Positions 24,561 to 37,700 of a stretch of DNA of 64,000 bases are shown piece after piece. The stretch's first letter is position 1; each line of letters opens with the position of its first letter. The notes below the pieces were generated by a model. The model made no database searches, was not told where the DNA came from, and saw only the letters and a list, made by a program, of their open reading frames with translations. The position numbers were made by a program, and so were the translations under genes. Origin of the DNA: Sindora glabra (taxonomy: Eukaryota > Streptophyta > Magnoliopsida > Fabales > Fabaceae); the NCBI GenBank assembly GCA_020226215.1, contig CM035233.1:49933751-49997750 (forward strand), in the 5' to 3' direction.

Positions 24561-25017
24561 ATCTGCCATGAGAATGCACATAACAAACATCAATACTTCC
24601 CAGTTCTAGAGAAATTTTGACAATGAACTGCAAAAAAGCCAGAGAGTTTGTAAAATTCAGTACCAAAGAGAAAACCAAAACGGCAGTTTTGAAAGTTTCC
24701 TCCTCACAATCCGACTACTCAGAACTGAAAAAAATAAAGGAAAACCCCCGATTCAGCTTCTGGAAGTGGCGGATTACCCAAAACCACAAGGGAATCTCAA
24801 ATTTGGCCTTTTTGGAAAAACATTGAAAACAATATAAGACAGAATGCCTCCAACCTCAAGATCTATGGCTGAAACATACAACCAAAAGAGAATCCTCCAA
24901 GAAAAACCTGCTAACAAAATGAAAAACCCACTAGTCAGAAAAGGAAATGAAATCCGTTAGCAGGAGAGCTACAAAAGAAGAACAAGAAGAAAAAAAAATC
25001 CTCACAATGATAAAAAC

Positions 25018-25240
25018 TTGTGGCCAGATACCAACACAAAATCAAAGACCAGAAATTACAGATCTTCTCTGCTTATGAATCACAAAACCTCCTCCTTCTG
25101 TCAAAAGCTTTTCTTCGATTATCTCTCTCGCTTTCTTATCTGTGCGTGCTTTCAGAAGTTGTTTCTATGTCTGCTACCCTTTTTCTTCAGTTTTCTCTCA
25201 GTGAGCGTTCTCTCAAACTACGTTATGAGGCCGTTCTTTT
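25018..25240 (-). other. Probable 5' leader exon of the DUF1639 gene
   Basis: This GA-rich, less AT-rich stretch (minus strand) ends CCACAA and is followed by a GTTTTTATC donor-like site at 25017. A CAG acceptor at 24565-24563 lies two bases before the chosen ATG. The leader intron would be about 450 bases. Leader introns are common in plant genes; this model is inferred from composition and splice signals only. Confidence 0.5.
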
Positions 25241-25253
25241 TTCATTGCCTTTC

Positions 25254-25270
25254 CCCCTATATTTATCCTT
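25254..25270 (-). promoter_or_regulatory. TATA-like box of the DUF1639 gene
   Basis: On the minus strand the sequence reads GGATAAATATAGGGG, about 30 bases upstream of the presumed leader exon and in a sharply more GC-rich surrounding. Confidence 0.45.
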
Positions 25271-26469
25271 CCCCTCCTCTTCCCGACTGGGGAGAACCAT
25301 ACCGGTTGGATCCCAAAATGGATAACCCGACCCGTTCTTGCTGGCTGTCGGGCTTTCGGTCATCGAGTTGTTTTTTTCCTCATTCTCTGGGTCCCAAAGT
25401 AATTGACAAAACAACTTGTGAATTTGTATCTCTTCGGAGTGTTTCTTTTCTATTGATGGGCTATGATTTGGGCTTGGATTTGTGAGCCCAACTTCTAGAT
25501 GGACTATAGCAAGTCTGAATAATTTGTCTAAGTGGACCAAAAGGGCAGTAATGATGAGTGTCTGGTGAGTACACGACCCATGTTGATAGTGAAACAAACG
25601 TGCGCAGAGTAAGGGAAATTTCTGGACTCCAGAAATCAAGGCGTTAATATTTCTCCCTTTTTTTAATTCGAAATTCCAAAGTTGTTTGATTAATCCATGC
25701 GGTAATTTTACATGGAGTTAAACCTGCTAGGCGGCCGAACCGTTGAATTCTTCTTTTCGTATTGGGATTTATATCACGAGAAAAACGTAAATTATCCCTC
25801 GTTAATTTTAGGATAGTTATATTTTACACCTACAAATTTTAAAAAATTGATAAATTAAATTCATAAATTATATAATACTTGCAATTAATATTTATATTAA
25901 TTATTTTATTAAATTATATTTTTTAAAAAAATTAAATAAGAATTACAATATTATTACATATTAATTTATTATATCATTTATTACACAAAATTTTATATTA
26001 TATAATTAATAGAAATTAAATTAAATATATATAGTTTTAATTAAATATTTGAAAATGAGTTATAAAGTGTATAAAAATGATGTAATAAAATAACATACAA
26101 TATTATTGTTATTTTTGTTTAAAAATTTAATCAAAATATTACATATTTAATAAAATGATTAATTAAATGAATGGTAGATGATAATTTCAATTTTTTTATA
26201 ATTTAAAGGTTTAATTTGTAAGTTTTCAAAGTTTATAAGATAAAATGCAGCCATTCCAAAATTGGATGAAGAATTTTACATTTGTTTTCTTATATTTTTT
26301 ATTTGAGTTATTAACTTTGAAATTAGAGAAAAGGTAATTCAACAATTCAAACATTCATTTTTCTAAAAATTCAAACTCCTAATAGAATTATCCTTAATCC
26401 CCGTATTAAAAGGGATTTTCCATGGCAAATGATTTGGAATTTACTGACAACTTTAGAAATACATGAACA
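25271..26469. other. DUF1639 upstream region and AT-rich spacer
   Basis: The first few hundred bases are mixed in composition and may hold the promoter. From about 25.78 kb on the sequence is AT-rich with no recognisable feature. Open frames at 25.02-25.64 kb overlap the leader and promoter and are not thought to be coding. Confidence 0.4.
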
Positions 26470-26785
26470 TATTTAGATATATTTTTATTTTTGTATTTTC
26501 AAAAATTATTCTCAAAAATAGTTTTTAAAAAATATTTTTAACTTAAAGGAAAATAAACATAGAAAGTATTATGCATTAAAAAAAATAAATATTTTATATA
26601 ATTACAAAATTCACATTAAAAACAAGGTCAAAACATTATCTAAAAATTGTTTTTGTTTTTCTATTTTTAGGTTACATATTTGAAAAATAATTTTTAAAAA
26701 TAAATTCCCATATGGATTCGTCAATTTCTAAAAATAAAAATAAAAAATTATTTTTAAAAATAGTAAACAAACAAACCTTATATAT
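26470..26785. mobile_element. AT-rich MITE-like element, copy 3
   Basis: It has the same order of motifs as 11405-11705 (TTTTATTTTTGTATTTTCAA start, GGAAAATAAACATAGAAAGT centre, TTTTAAAAATAGTAAACAAA end). The ends are not precisely defined. Confidence 0.45.
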
Positions 26786-27130
26786 CTTCTTCATACAAAC
26801 CCTATATATCTTCTTAGTATAGTTAGATCAAGAATTTAAGACTATATAGTTTGGAAGCCTTCTTGATTCATGCTTATCCTTGGTGCTTTTTGGAGTGATA
26901 GGAATTTATTTTCCTTTATTAATTTTGGACTTTAGCCTTTTTTTCTTATGAAAAGAAAAAAAATGCCAAAGAAGTCATTCAATTAGTAGAATTAGATAAA
27001 TAATAAAATTATATAAAAATAAAAATATGTAAATTGTTTAGTGGGTTATTAATTAATAAAATAGAAGAAGTATAATTTCACAAAAACTTTTACTCTCTAT
27101 AGAGTAGAGGAAATTACTTATCTACTATCA

Positions 27131-27814
27131 TGACTCATTTTTTTGTCCATTATGAGCGGCGTAAAGACACCATTCAGACATTTTTACCATCCTTTCTTCT
27201 TTTTTTTTTCTAAAACTCTTAATTTTTTTTTCTAAATACAGAACTTCTTGATGATAACTTTTATAATAATACTTTTGAAAACCTTAATATTCTATAAGTG
27301 ATCAGATAGAAATATGTAATTATGCTATTGAAATTTTATAAATGTAATTAAAAATTATATAAGCAATTATACTTTCTAAAAATATTTTCTATAAAACATT
27401 ATGGTGGATGAAAACTTCACAAAAGTATTATTATATAGAAAACTCATGAGATTTTGCCTTTTTAACGAGGATCAATTCGACACTAAAAATATTTATGAAG
27501 TTAGAGGTAAAAAATCCTTTCCTTGAAGAATGTGATAATAAGAACATATGATATATAGAAATTTTCTTTTAAAATGAATGAAAACTAATACCGTGAAGTT
27601 TTTGCTTCTTTTTTGAGAAAAATAGTGGACTTGGATCATCTAGAGGAATATATTGCTAATTTTTAAAATTTTCAGACTAAATAGTTTTAATAAAATAAAT
27701 TTATGATAAAATTTAAGAGGAACTTAAAAATTAATCTTATTATGAAATAGATATAATAGAATAGGACTAAGTTAATAAAAACTAAAAAATTTAAAGATAA
27801 CTATTTGAAATTTG

Positions 27815-27863
<49 letters not shown>

Positions 27864-28410
27864 GAAAGGAATCATTATTTATAAAAATGACTCCTCCAAA
27901 AATTTCTTTTGAAAAATGCTACTAAGAAAATTAGTAATCTTTAAGGAAGGATTTTATAACAACAAATTGAAGGAATTCTCTAAAAATCTAATATTTTTGC
28001 ATGAAATTCTTTCCTCACTTTACATGGTATATAAAAATATATTTTTATTGTTTAACAAAATAAAAATGTCAAAATTTAAAAATATAATTTTGTGTGAAAT
28101 AACTAGTAGAAGAAATCATGTAAGGCTAACACTTTAAATAGGATAAAAATGAAGTATACAAATATTAGAAATATAATGCATGTATAATATGGCCTTATGG
28201 CCTATAACAATCGAAATTCATAATGTGTTAAGCTTTATTACAAGCATTTAATAATTATATATAACCAAATTGAGTAAAATGTGGTATCTACCAACAATCA
28301 ATAAAAATAACAAAAGCATCCATCAAGCTGATGGCAAATCTAAGAAAATATATTAACTAACGAGTAATGAGTACAAATACTTAATGAATGATTACTTAAC
28401 CCCAATTATG
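27131..28410 (-). repeat. Ty3/gypsy 3' LTR (left copy)
   Basis: About the first 1 kb aligns base by base with 53439-54430, sharing GTCCATTATGAGCGGCGT-type start, TATTCTATAAGTGATCA, TTCTATAAAACATTATGGTG, GAAAACTCATGAGATTTT and GAAATAACTAGTA boxes in order. Weaker matching continues to about 28.4 kb. It starts with TG at 27131. The element reads on the minus strand, so this is its 3' LTR. The true inner end is uncertain and the LTR could be longer. Confidence 0.7.
27815..27862. repeat. (ATT)16 microsatellite inside the LTR
   Basis: Sixteen ATT units. The matching place in the other LTR (about 54151) has only three, so the expansion postdates insertion. Confidence 0.95.
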
Positions 28411-30299
28411 ATAGGTTTTAACCAAAAAAATATATATATTAAAATACATATCAAGAATAATGAAATTCTTACTAACATATGTTAACATTTAATAAATTCA
28501 TAAATATGTGTGTGTGTGTATTTTATAACAAATGGCAGGAAGTGTGCAAGATTCCTTCTTATACTTCTTACAATCCTTATCCCTTTCATCACCATCTTTA
28601 TCTCTCCAAACCAATCTTATTCCACTCATTAATATATAAACGACGACAAGCCATAACTTCGCCTATTCACATTTTAAGATAATATATGCCTCTTTGGCCA
28701 ATTATAGTAAAGACGACCTTTCAAGTTTTTAACACTACTTTAGTTTATCCTTTTTATAGTAAAGACAACCTTTTAGGCTTCTAATATTATTTTAGTTTAT
28801 TAAATAGGCCATTATAAGCCTTTATTTCATGGTAAGGTTAAAATATTGTCTCTATCATAGTTATCATTTAAATAACTCCTAAATAAAATTCAAGGTCATG
28901 TAGGCTTAAATTTTTAATTTCATATTAATAATAAAAAAAAATTTAGGGCCCATCACAACATTATTTGAAACCATATCCAAATTATCTTAATTGGGCTAAT
29001 TTTAATAATACAATATTTATATGTATATAAATTTAAAGATAAGTATCAATTATAATCTTTTTCAATAAAAGACCACATGACTTCCAATAAGTTAGAGTAA
29101 GATAAAAGAACACAGGTGATACTCAAAGGTCCGATCATTCTTATGAGTTTTCCTTATATATTCTCTTTACTTGTAATAATTTAAGTGGTTTGAAAGTTAA
29201 CTTTTTGGAGCAAAAATATTTCTCCAAAATTAAAGAATTGCTTCTCTTTTACAATAAAAATAAAAATAGTATTTCACTATCAAGCTTAATGTACATGTAG
29301 TACTTAAGTAGCCACCTTTTAGTGATATAATAATTTTTTATCTTAATAAAGCAATGGCTCACAGTTTCATGAGCCACCCTTTATTTAATTATCCTTTCCT
29401 TGGACAATTGGAGGTGGCTTCTTGGAACCATTAGGTACCCTCTTTTCTTTTCTTTTTTTAATTTTCCTTTTTTCACAACTAATATATATATATATATGTT
29501 ATAGCAATGCTATTAAAAAAATCAGCAATATCTATTTTAAATGTACATGTTGTTTTAACAAAAATTAAAAAGAAAATGAGAAAATTTTCACTTACAAAAT
29601 TTCCAAGTAGATCTTTGAGAAATACCTACAAATATAAAGAATTATGTTATTTTTATTTAAATGACTAAATAAATATTTTCAATAAAATAATTTAAGATGA
29701 ATAAGAAATTTTTTTACCAAAATAAGATAACCAAAAGATTGGAATATCTATAGAGTGGGATTGTAAGTTAGTTTTATCTTAAGTAAAGAAAAAATTTAAG
29801 AATAGAATATTGAGGTGGCTGAAGGATGAAAAAAGTGTGGAAGTGTTAAAGTGAAGTAAATAAGTTTTTATAGGCAAATGATCGGGGATATGCAATTAAG
29901 GCTTTGTGAAAAAAAATGAAAAGGAAAAAGGATCAACATATAAGTGTATAGTAATTAAAATGTTAAACAAATATTTTTTATCACATTTTAGTGATTGAGG
30001 AATATAACATTATATTAATGTGCAAATAAAAATGGTATTTTGATATAAAATTTTTATATGAATAAAACAAGCAAAATTCAAAAATCCCAAAACTACTTTT
30101 AGTTAAATTTACCTATTTTACCTATAACTCTGTATCATATATTTTAACATTGTATATGAAACATAGTCAGAAAATTATAATTTTTATATTAAATTTTTTT
30201 CCTAAACTCTAATTTTCAAATATATTTTTCTTAATTTTTTTATTTTTGTATAATTTTATAAAAATTAAAGAGTTTTAAATGCAATACAATTTATAAATA
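28411..30299. other. Unassigned inner part of the gypsy relic
   Basis: It lies between the recognisable LTR and the integrase remnants. A pyrimidine-rich tract at 28570-28605 could be the complement of a polypurine tract, but this is weak. It may be diverged LTR, 3' untranslated region or later insertions. Nothing else is recognised. Confidence 0.35.
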
Positions 30300-33200
30300 T
30301 GCACACAGGTCAATTATCTAATTAATTCCTATGAACTTTGTTACCAAGGCTTTAGATTGGCCACCTATCATCCTAGGCTCACTTTTTTTGGTGAGTTTGG
30401 TGGTTTTTTTGTTCATAAAAAATAAGCTTTTGGTTTTATCTTTTTTTAAACATGAACTTCTTATTAAGCTTTAACTTTTTTTTATTTCCAATAATACTAT
30501 AGTGTTTTCTTTTAACTTTTCTATTAGGCTTTTCTTCTTTTCATTTGATACAAATTATACTTTTAATTCCTTTAAGTAAGTATTCTGGCAAATATTACAA
30601 ATTCTTCTCCTTTGAAAAAAATTCACCCTTGAATTTTCAATTGAAGAGATAGAAATGCACAAAATTATTAATAACTTATGTTTAACCCATGGAATCAAAG
30701 TTAACTTTTACCAAATAACTTAAGATATTTCTCTTGCATTTTTGTCTCTAATTCCTAAGTTACTTTTTGCTTCACATGTTTTTCCTAAATCACATTTTTT
30801 TGTAGTTACTTTTTTGTCTATTATTTTCATTGGTTGCTCTTGATAAGTTAACTCTAATCCAACTGTATTAATTTTTTCCTCAATATATGTGATTTATTGA
30901 GAATACACTTTTATAGCATGGATATATAAAAAATAGGATGTATTGCATTCATGCTTTCAAGTAACTCTAATTAATATGCCACCTTTCTGATTCCTTTTTA
31001 GTAGAAATGTTTCACCATATCACATTGTTAACTCTTCTTTCTTTCTAAAGTATATGGCTCCTTTCATAAATGAAACTTTAAAAAACACACTTTCCTTCTA
31101 AAATTTCAATTCTTGTCGATGTATATTTGCATAAGATTTTTGCCCATCCTATGCTGCACATGAACTTTCTCTAACTTCTCAAACTTTATTAATTACGTCC
31201 TCAACCAAATCAAGACCAATTATCTTTTCTTTACCAGGTTCAAACTATTCTATTAGTCAAATAAAGCCATTTGTATACTTGTTTAATAGTTATTATTATA
31301 TGTAAATTTATCAGAGGTAGGCATTTGTCCTATCTTACTTAAAACTCTATTATACTTGCCTTATGTATTTTTTCCAATGGATGGTCCTTTCAAATTATTC
31401 ATCTATTTATGGATGAAATGCCATTGAAATGTTGTTGCATACCTATTGCTTTTTGAAATAATTGCCAAAAATAAGATGTGAATTATATCCTTCAATCTAA
31501 AATTATCGTGGTTCGCATGCCATATAAAGGCACACTTTTTTCTAAAAGGAGTTAGAGCATATTACAATGCCCAGTATGTCAACTTAACTAATAAGAAATG
31601 TGCTGTCTTTTTTAGGCAAACCATAATCACCCATAAAAAATTATAACGTTTATTGCTTTTTAGTAATCCAATAACAAAATCAATGGTGATGTTTTCCTAC
31701 TTCCATTGTAGAATGTTTATATTCTAATGATGTCTATTTGGTTGTTAATATTCTACCTTAACTTGTTAATAAGTTAGATATTTGACCACATACTTAATCT
31801 ATCTTTCTTCATTCCATCTCATTAATATATGTTTTTCAAATTTTGGTACATTTTAGTTGCTTTAAGAAGCATAGTGTACAATAACTCATAAGCTTTCTTT
31901 AGAATTTCCTTCCTTAATGTGCCAAAAACTTGCAATCACTCCCTATTTCTTTATTATCCCTTGATTATCTATACTTAGGTGGGTTTCCTCTTCTGTCATT
32001 ACTTTTCTTTTCATTTGATCATACTTAAGGTTTTTCTGCTACTCCTATTTGATTTGCTCTATTATGGTGAAATGTATCCATATATTAGCTTTGACTTCAT
32101 CTATATCTTCTTTTTGTGCACTTCCCTTTTTTTAAGGCATTTTAACTTAAGACATCCACTAACACATTTACTTTTCCTGGATGATAATGAATAGAACAAT
32201 TATAATCCTTCACTAATTCCATCCATCTTTATTAGCTTAGTTTTGGATCCTTCTGATAAAAAATATACTTTAAAATTTTATAATCAGTGTAGATTTCACA
32301 AGTTGCTCCATAGAAGTAATACTTCTAGATCTTTTAAGCAAAGACCATTGCTACTATCTCTAAGTTATGCATCAGATAATTCACCTTATGCTTTTCTAAT
32401 TACTTTGATGCAAAGGCTATCACCTTTCTATGTTGCATCAATACATATTCTAATCTAATTCTTAATGCATTCCATTTCGCTAGCCAAGGCTTACACAAGT
32501 GTAAATGTTAGACATTCCCTTAACTTTTGAAAGCTCTTCTTATATTCATTACTCCATACAAACTTAGCTTTTTTGTGTGTCAACTTAGCTAATAATAATG
32601 CAATCCTCGAGAAATCTTTCATGAATTATTTGCAGTATCTTGCTAGTATAAGAAAATTACATATTTCTATTATTATGGACAGTATTAGCCATTTAATTAT
32701 TGCTTCCACTTTCTATAGAATCCTCCTTGAGATACTATATGTCCCAAGAAATAAACACTTATCATCTACATTTTACATTTGAAGAATTTGGCATGTAGTT
32801 AATGCTCTCATAACATCTATAACACACTCACAAATGTTGCATATACTCTTCTTCCTTTTTAAGGTACACCTGGATGTCGCCAATGAACATAATAATGAAC
32901 TTATCCAAGAAAAGGTTAAAAATTTAGTTCATCAAGTCTATAAATACTTTTGGTGCATTTATTAATCTAAAAGACATTATTAAAAATTTATTATGCCTAT
33001 AGCAAGTATGAAATATTGTCTTTAGAATATCATTTTTCCTGAATCTTCAATTAAGCATATTCGGATTGTAAACCAATCTTTCAGAAATGTTGTGCTTTTT
33101 GTAATTGGTCAAACAAATCATCTATTTATGCTAACAAATATCGACTCTTGATAATAACCTTATTCAATTGCTAATAATTAATACACAATTATAACGATTT

Positions 33201-33507
33201 ATCTTTCTTCTTAACAAATAGCATAGAGTTCCCAAGGTGAAATACTGTGTTGTATGAAACCTTTCTCCATTAAATATTGCAATTGCTTTTGCAACTTCTT
33301 AAATTTTACTAGTACCATGTGATATGAAAGAATTGATATCAATTTGGTGCCTAGAATTATGTTGATTATGAACTTGATTTCATGGTCAAGTAATGAACTT
33401 GGTAATTCTTCTAGAAAAACACCTTGGAATTTATTTGCTACAAGAATTTTGCTGATTTTCAATTCTTCCTTTTTTAATTCATTTATTGTTGCTACCTATG
33501 CTACATA
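30300..33507 (-). pseudogene. Ty3/gypsy RT, RNase H and integrase remnant
   Basis: The minus strand reads through the gypsy pol order. The stretch VFLEELPSSL...HEIKFIINIILGTKLIS...Y-M...LMEKGFIQHSISPW (33440-33220) is the reverse-transcriptase entry. FIGDIQVYLKKEEEYMQHL (about 32.9 kb) corresponds to the F-x-DD-I-LVYS catalytic box, with the first Asp changed to Gly. An E-N-ITIDFVIG stretch at about 31.68-31.70 kb matches the start of the integrase core, with its Trp codon now TAG. Stops and shifts are frequent throughout, so it is inactive. It is the continuation of the protease and gag part at 51547-53420, cut off by the copia element. Confidence 0.8.
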
Positions 33508-33963
33508 TGTAAGTAAGAATTTTTCATATAAGATGAAACTTATATAAATTAAGAATATAAAATATATAATTTCAAAAATAAATAGCGTATTTGTATTAGC
33601 CATAATGAAATATGAATTAATTGATGAACAAAAAGTTTGATCTTCCCCATCTTCTCTATAAGTTTGCAGCTGATAGGGAACCAAAATTCACAAAATATTT
33701 AGGTTATGATTAGAGTGCAGAGTAGTTAAAGAAACCTAACCTAATTAAATATAAAATTTTACTAAGCTTACTCATTAAAAGCCTAATTAGTTAAAAGTCT
33801 ATACATGCTGTTGAATACATCAGCTCACTAGGCATTTTAGTCTATAAAAGTAATCATAAAAACTGGACTTAAAAATTATAATTTTAGGATCAAACTCATT
33901 CTATTTTAAATAAAATAAAATAAAAGACTCAATTAATAGTAACCCATTAAATATATTTTTATA
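33508..33963 (-). repeat. Copia 3' LTR
   Basis: Begins TGTAAGTAAGAATTTTTCAT and ends ATATTTTTATA. It matches 51081-51541 along its length, for example TTCAAAAATAAATAGCGTA, TTAGGTTATGATTA, AGTTAAAAGTCTATAC and the AAATAAAATAAAATAAAAGA block. Differences are mainly transitions, so the insertion is old. Confidence 0.88.
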
Positions 33964-34659
33964 TTTTGCTACTTGGGTAACACAATTGTAATTAATTTAT
34001 TTTTATAAAATATTTTATTTCAAAAAATCACTCTTAGGTTAAGGAGTAATTTTAAATACATGTAGCCACAATTTTAAAAATACATCACCCTTGAGATAAA
34101 TATCTAAAAATTTTAACTAACTCTATATAATCAATAATATCGAATCATAGTGGCAATTATATTCTTTATTAATATAAGACCTTTTATGATTATAAAATAT
34201 AATGAACTACACATATTTAGTCACTAATGTAATAGTATAACATGAAATATGGCATAAAAAATTGTGATCAAATCATACTTATTTTTCATGTTAGTCTTTG
34301 ATGATTTCTTGAATAAATTCACATAGCATGAGAAATCAACTAGCAACAAACAAAGCTAAACTGACAACATACAAAGCCAAATTGTCTCATAAATCCTAAA
34401 ATGATGTTGATTTTGAGATAGATAATTAAGTTTAAAAACTAATGAATAACATCGAGTCTTAGCTCTTACAACAATTATAACAATCTTAGCACATTATAAT
34501 CAAATGATGCATGCATCAACAAGATAACATAAATTTATAATCAATCTACTAACAAGTATATGTGAAGATATAAGAAAAGGAACATATCAAAAATTACATA
34601 AAAGATAATTATAAAAATGGAAACAACTCCTACTAACAAAAAATATCAAAAGAACTCAT

Positions 34660-36300
34660 AATTCCTATGTTCTCAATATGCTTTTAAAAAATTGCAAGTC
34701 TAAGTCTTTTAGTTATGGGATCTACTAGCATAGTATCTATGTGAATGTGCTTTATAACTATGTCCCCTTTCTTCACAAGATCTTTAACTATGAGATATTT
34801 CAACTCTAAATGTTTAGATCCACTAGAACTTTTATTATTTTTTGTGAAGAAAACTACAACACTATTGTCATAATAAATTTTCAATGGTTTAACAATAGAA
34901 TCAACAATCTATAATCCTGAATGAAAATTTTCAATCAAATAACTTGTAAAGTAGCACCATAACAAGTAACAAACTCTACTTGCATTGTGAAAAAAGCTAA
35001 TAATGTTTGCTTAACACTTTTTTAGGATATAGCACCTCCAGTCATCATAAAGATATAACTTGAAATAGATTTCATATCATCATAGCATCTAGCAAAATCT
35101 AATTCTGAATACCTAATTACTTCCAAGTTATTAACCTTTCTATAAACGAGCATATAATCCTTGGATTTCTATAAGTATATCATAACTTTCTTAATAGCAT
35201 ACTAATGATCTCTTCCAAAGTTAGACAAACACATGCCAAGAACATTAACCATAAAAGCTAAATTTAGTCTAGTGTAAACTTGAGTATATATTAAACTTCC
35301 TATAACACTTACATGAAGAACATTTTGCATTAGCTGTTTCTCTATCTCATTTGCTGGGCATTGTTTGTTGCTAAATTTATCACCTTTTACAACTAGAACA
35401 CCCTTAGCTTTATAATTTTGCATTTCAAATCTTTCAAGAATTCTATCAATGTAAACTTTTTGAGATAATCCCAATAAGTTATGAGTTCTATCCTTATGAA
35501 TCTGAATCCCTAAAATAAATAATGCCTCAATAAGATCCTTCATGTCAAAAGCTCTAAACAATATTTATTTGGTATTATGTAGTAAAGCTAGATTGTTATT
35601 CGCTAATAGAATATCATCAACATACAAAATGAGAAAAATAAATGCTCTCACTTACCTTGAAATAAATACACTAGTCAACCTTATTTTTTATGAAGCCTAT
35701 AGATGTAATCAACTTATTAAACTTCAAATACCATTGTCAAGATACTTGTTTCAAACCATATATTGATTTTTGTAACTTGCACACTAAATGCTCAGATCTA
35801 TTTATCTAAAACCCCTTAAGTTATTTCATGTATACATCTTCCATAAGTTCACCATTTAGAAAATATGTTTTAACATTCATTTGATAAAGCTCCAAATCAA
35901 AATGTGCAACTAAGGTCATAATAATCTTAAATGAGTCTTTAGAAAATACTAGTGAAAAGGTTTTAGAGTAGTCAATTCCCTCTCTTTAAGTGAAACTTTT
36001 AATTACTAATCTTGCTTTAAATTGTTCAATTTTGCCACTTGAATCTTTTTAGTCTTATACACCCATTTGCAGCTAATTGCCTTACAATTTTGTGGAAGCT
36101 CAACAAGTTCCCATACTTCATTCTTGATTATAGACTGAATTTTCTCATTCATAGCATTCACTCACAAATTACACTGTTAATTATTCATTGCTTGAATGTA
36201 TGTAGTTAGATCAATAACATCTCTAATGTTATATTCACTCTCACCAAGATAAACATAATAATCATTTGAAATTGTTACCTTCCTTTATCTAACTAACTTT
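34660..36300 (-). pseudogene. Copia RT and RNase H remnant
   Basis: The minus-strand frame 34884-34684 shows the RNase H end: YYDNSVVVFFTKNN, SSGSKHLELKYL and a DPITK motif. The frame 35561-35202 shows the end of the reverse transcriptase: FDMKDLIEALFILGIQIHKD, LGLSQKVYIDRILERF and VIGSLIY. Further upstream (35.6-36.3 kb) conserved pieces occur only in broken frames. A live copia polyprotein would run without stops, so this is a relic. Confidence 0.85.
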
Positions 36301-37700
36301 CTAATTGGGATCTAATTTATAGGTTGAATAAGTTGATAACCTTTAGTGGGAATAACTACAATAGGTTCCACAATTTGGTCATGCTCTACATTTTAATCAT
36401 TTTGTGTCTTAACATGAACAAATAGAGGTATAATACTCTGACTTAGTAAAACTAGTGGAATGGTAATGAAAATTAGCTCATTTTGTATCTTAAAGTGCCT
36501 AAATTTGGTAACAAATTAGCAATATCAAGTTTAAGAAATTTAATAGTCATGAACTCAACTATTTTTATATCTCTTATAGGGCAATAGAACTTATATCCTT
36601 TTGTATGATTTAGATAAAGTAAAAATAAATGGATTTTGGATCAAGTTTCTTCACTGATGGATAATAATCTTTTACCTTAAAAGGACAACCCCAAATACGA
36701 AAATAACTTAAGCTAAGTTTTCTGCTAGTCTAAAGCTCAAAGGATGTTTTAAGTACTCACTTATTAAGAATACAATTAGGATGTACAAAGCAATTTTAAT
36801 GGCCTCAACTTAAAGAAATTTAAATAGATTTGTTTTACTTATCATGCTCTTTATCATGTACTTAAGAGTCAGATTACACTTTTTAGTGATGCGATTTTAC
36901 TCAAGACTACTAGGCATGGTATATTGTGTAATAATTTCACATTCTTGTAAAAACCTAGTAAATGATCCCATATGTTGCTCAAACACGTCTTGTTTGCCAT
37001 AATATTCACCTCCTTGATCAGATCTCACAATCTTGATGACTTTTTCGAGTTAACTTTCAACCTCAGTTTTGAAATTTTTAAATTTCTCTTATACATTAGA
37101 TTTTTCTTTTATTAAATAAAGATAACCATATTGAGAAAAGTCATCAATAAATGTGACAAAATAATAACAATCATAAATAGTGTGAGAGTATGGTCCATAT
37201 ATATCAATATGAATTATTTCTAAAAAATTAGAACTAAAGTAGCACCTTTCTATTTCATCTTAGTTAATTTACCCCTAATAAGACTTACACATGTGTTCAT
37301 ATCATCAAAATCTAGGGAAAAAGAATATTCTCTTTGATTAATCTCCCTACTTGTTCCCTACATATATGTCCCAATCTCTTATACCATAACACTAATGATG
37401 TTTTCTTAATTCTAGGTCTTTTTGGAACCATATTTTTAATATTCAAAGAAGCATAAGGACTATCAGAGGCTAATAATAACCTATATAAACCATTATCAAG
37501 AATAGCAAAAATAATAGACTTAAAATGGAATAAAATATCGACTTTTCCATTTTCAAATATAAAATTGCATCCAAGCTTATCCAAAAGAGAAATTAAAATT
37601 AAATTACATTTAAAATTAGAAACATAAAAATATTATTCAATGTAATTTCAATAAAGTTTTCTAAACATGAAATAACATCTTTTATGTATTCAACTATAAC
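36301..37700 (-). pseudogene. Copia integrase remnant
   Basis: The frame 37584-37312 carries the gag-pre-integrase zinc-binding region, with LVLWYKRLGHICREQVGRLI; the W-x-K-RLGH motif is diagnostic of copia. The integrase core follows at lower coordinates in broken frames. Several codons that should be Trp or Gln now read as stops. Confidence 0.8.

Noticed and set aside
25018..25639. Overlapping open frames on both strands
   Set aside because: They cover the presumed leader and promoter of the DUF1639 gene; GA/CT-rich composition gives chance open frames on both strands.
32243..32782. Plus-strand open frames at 31.98-32.78 kb
   Set aside because: They lie antisense to the gypsy RT/RNase H remnant and show no domain of their own.
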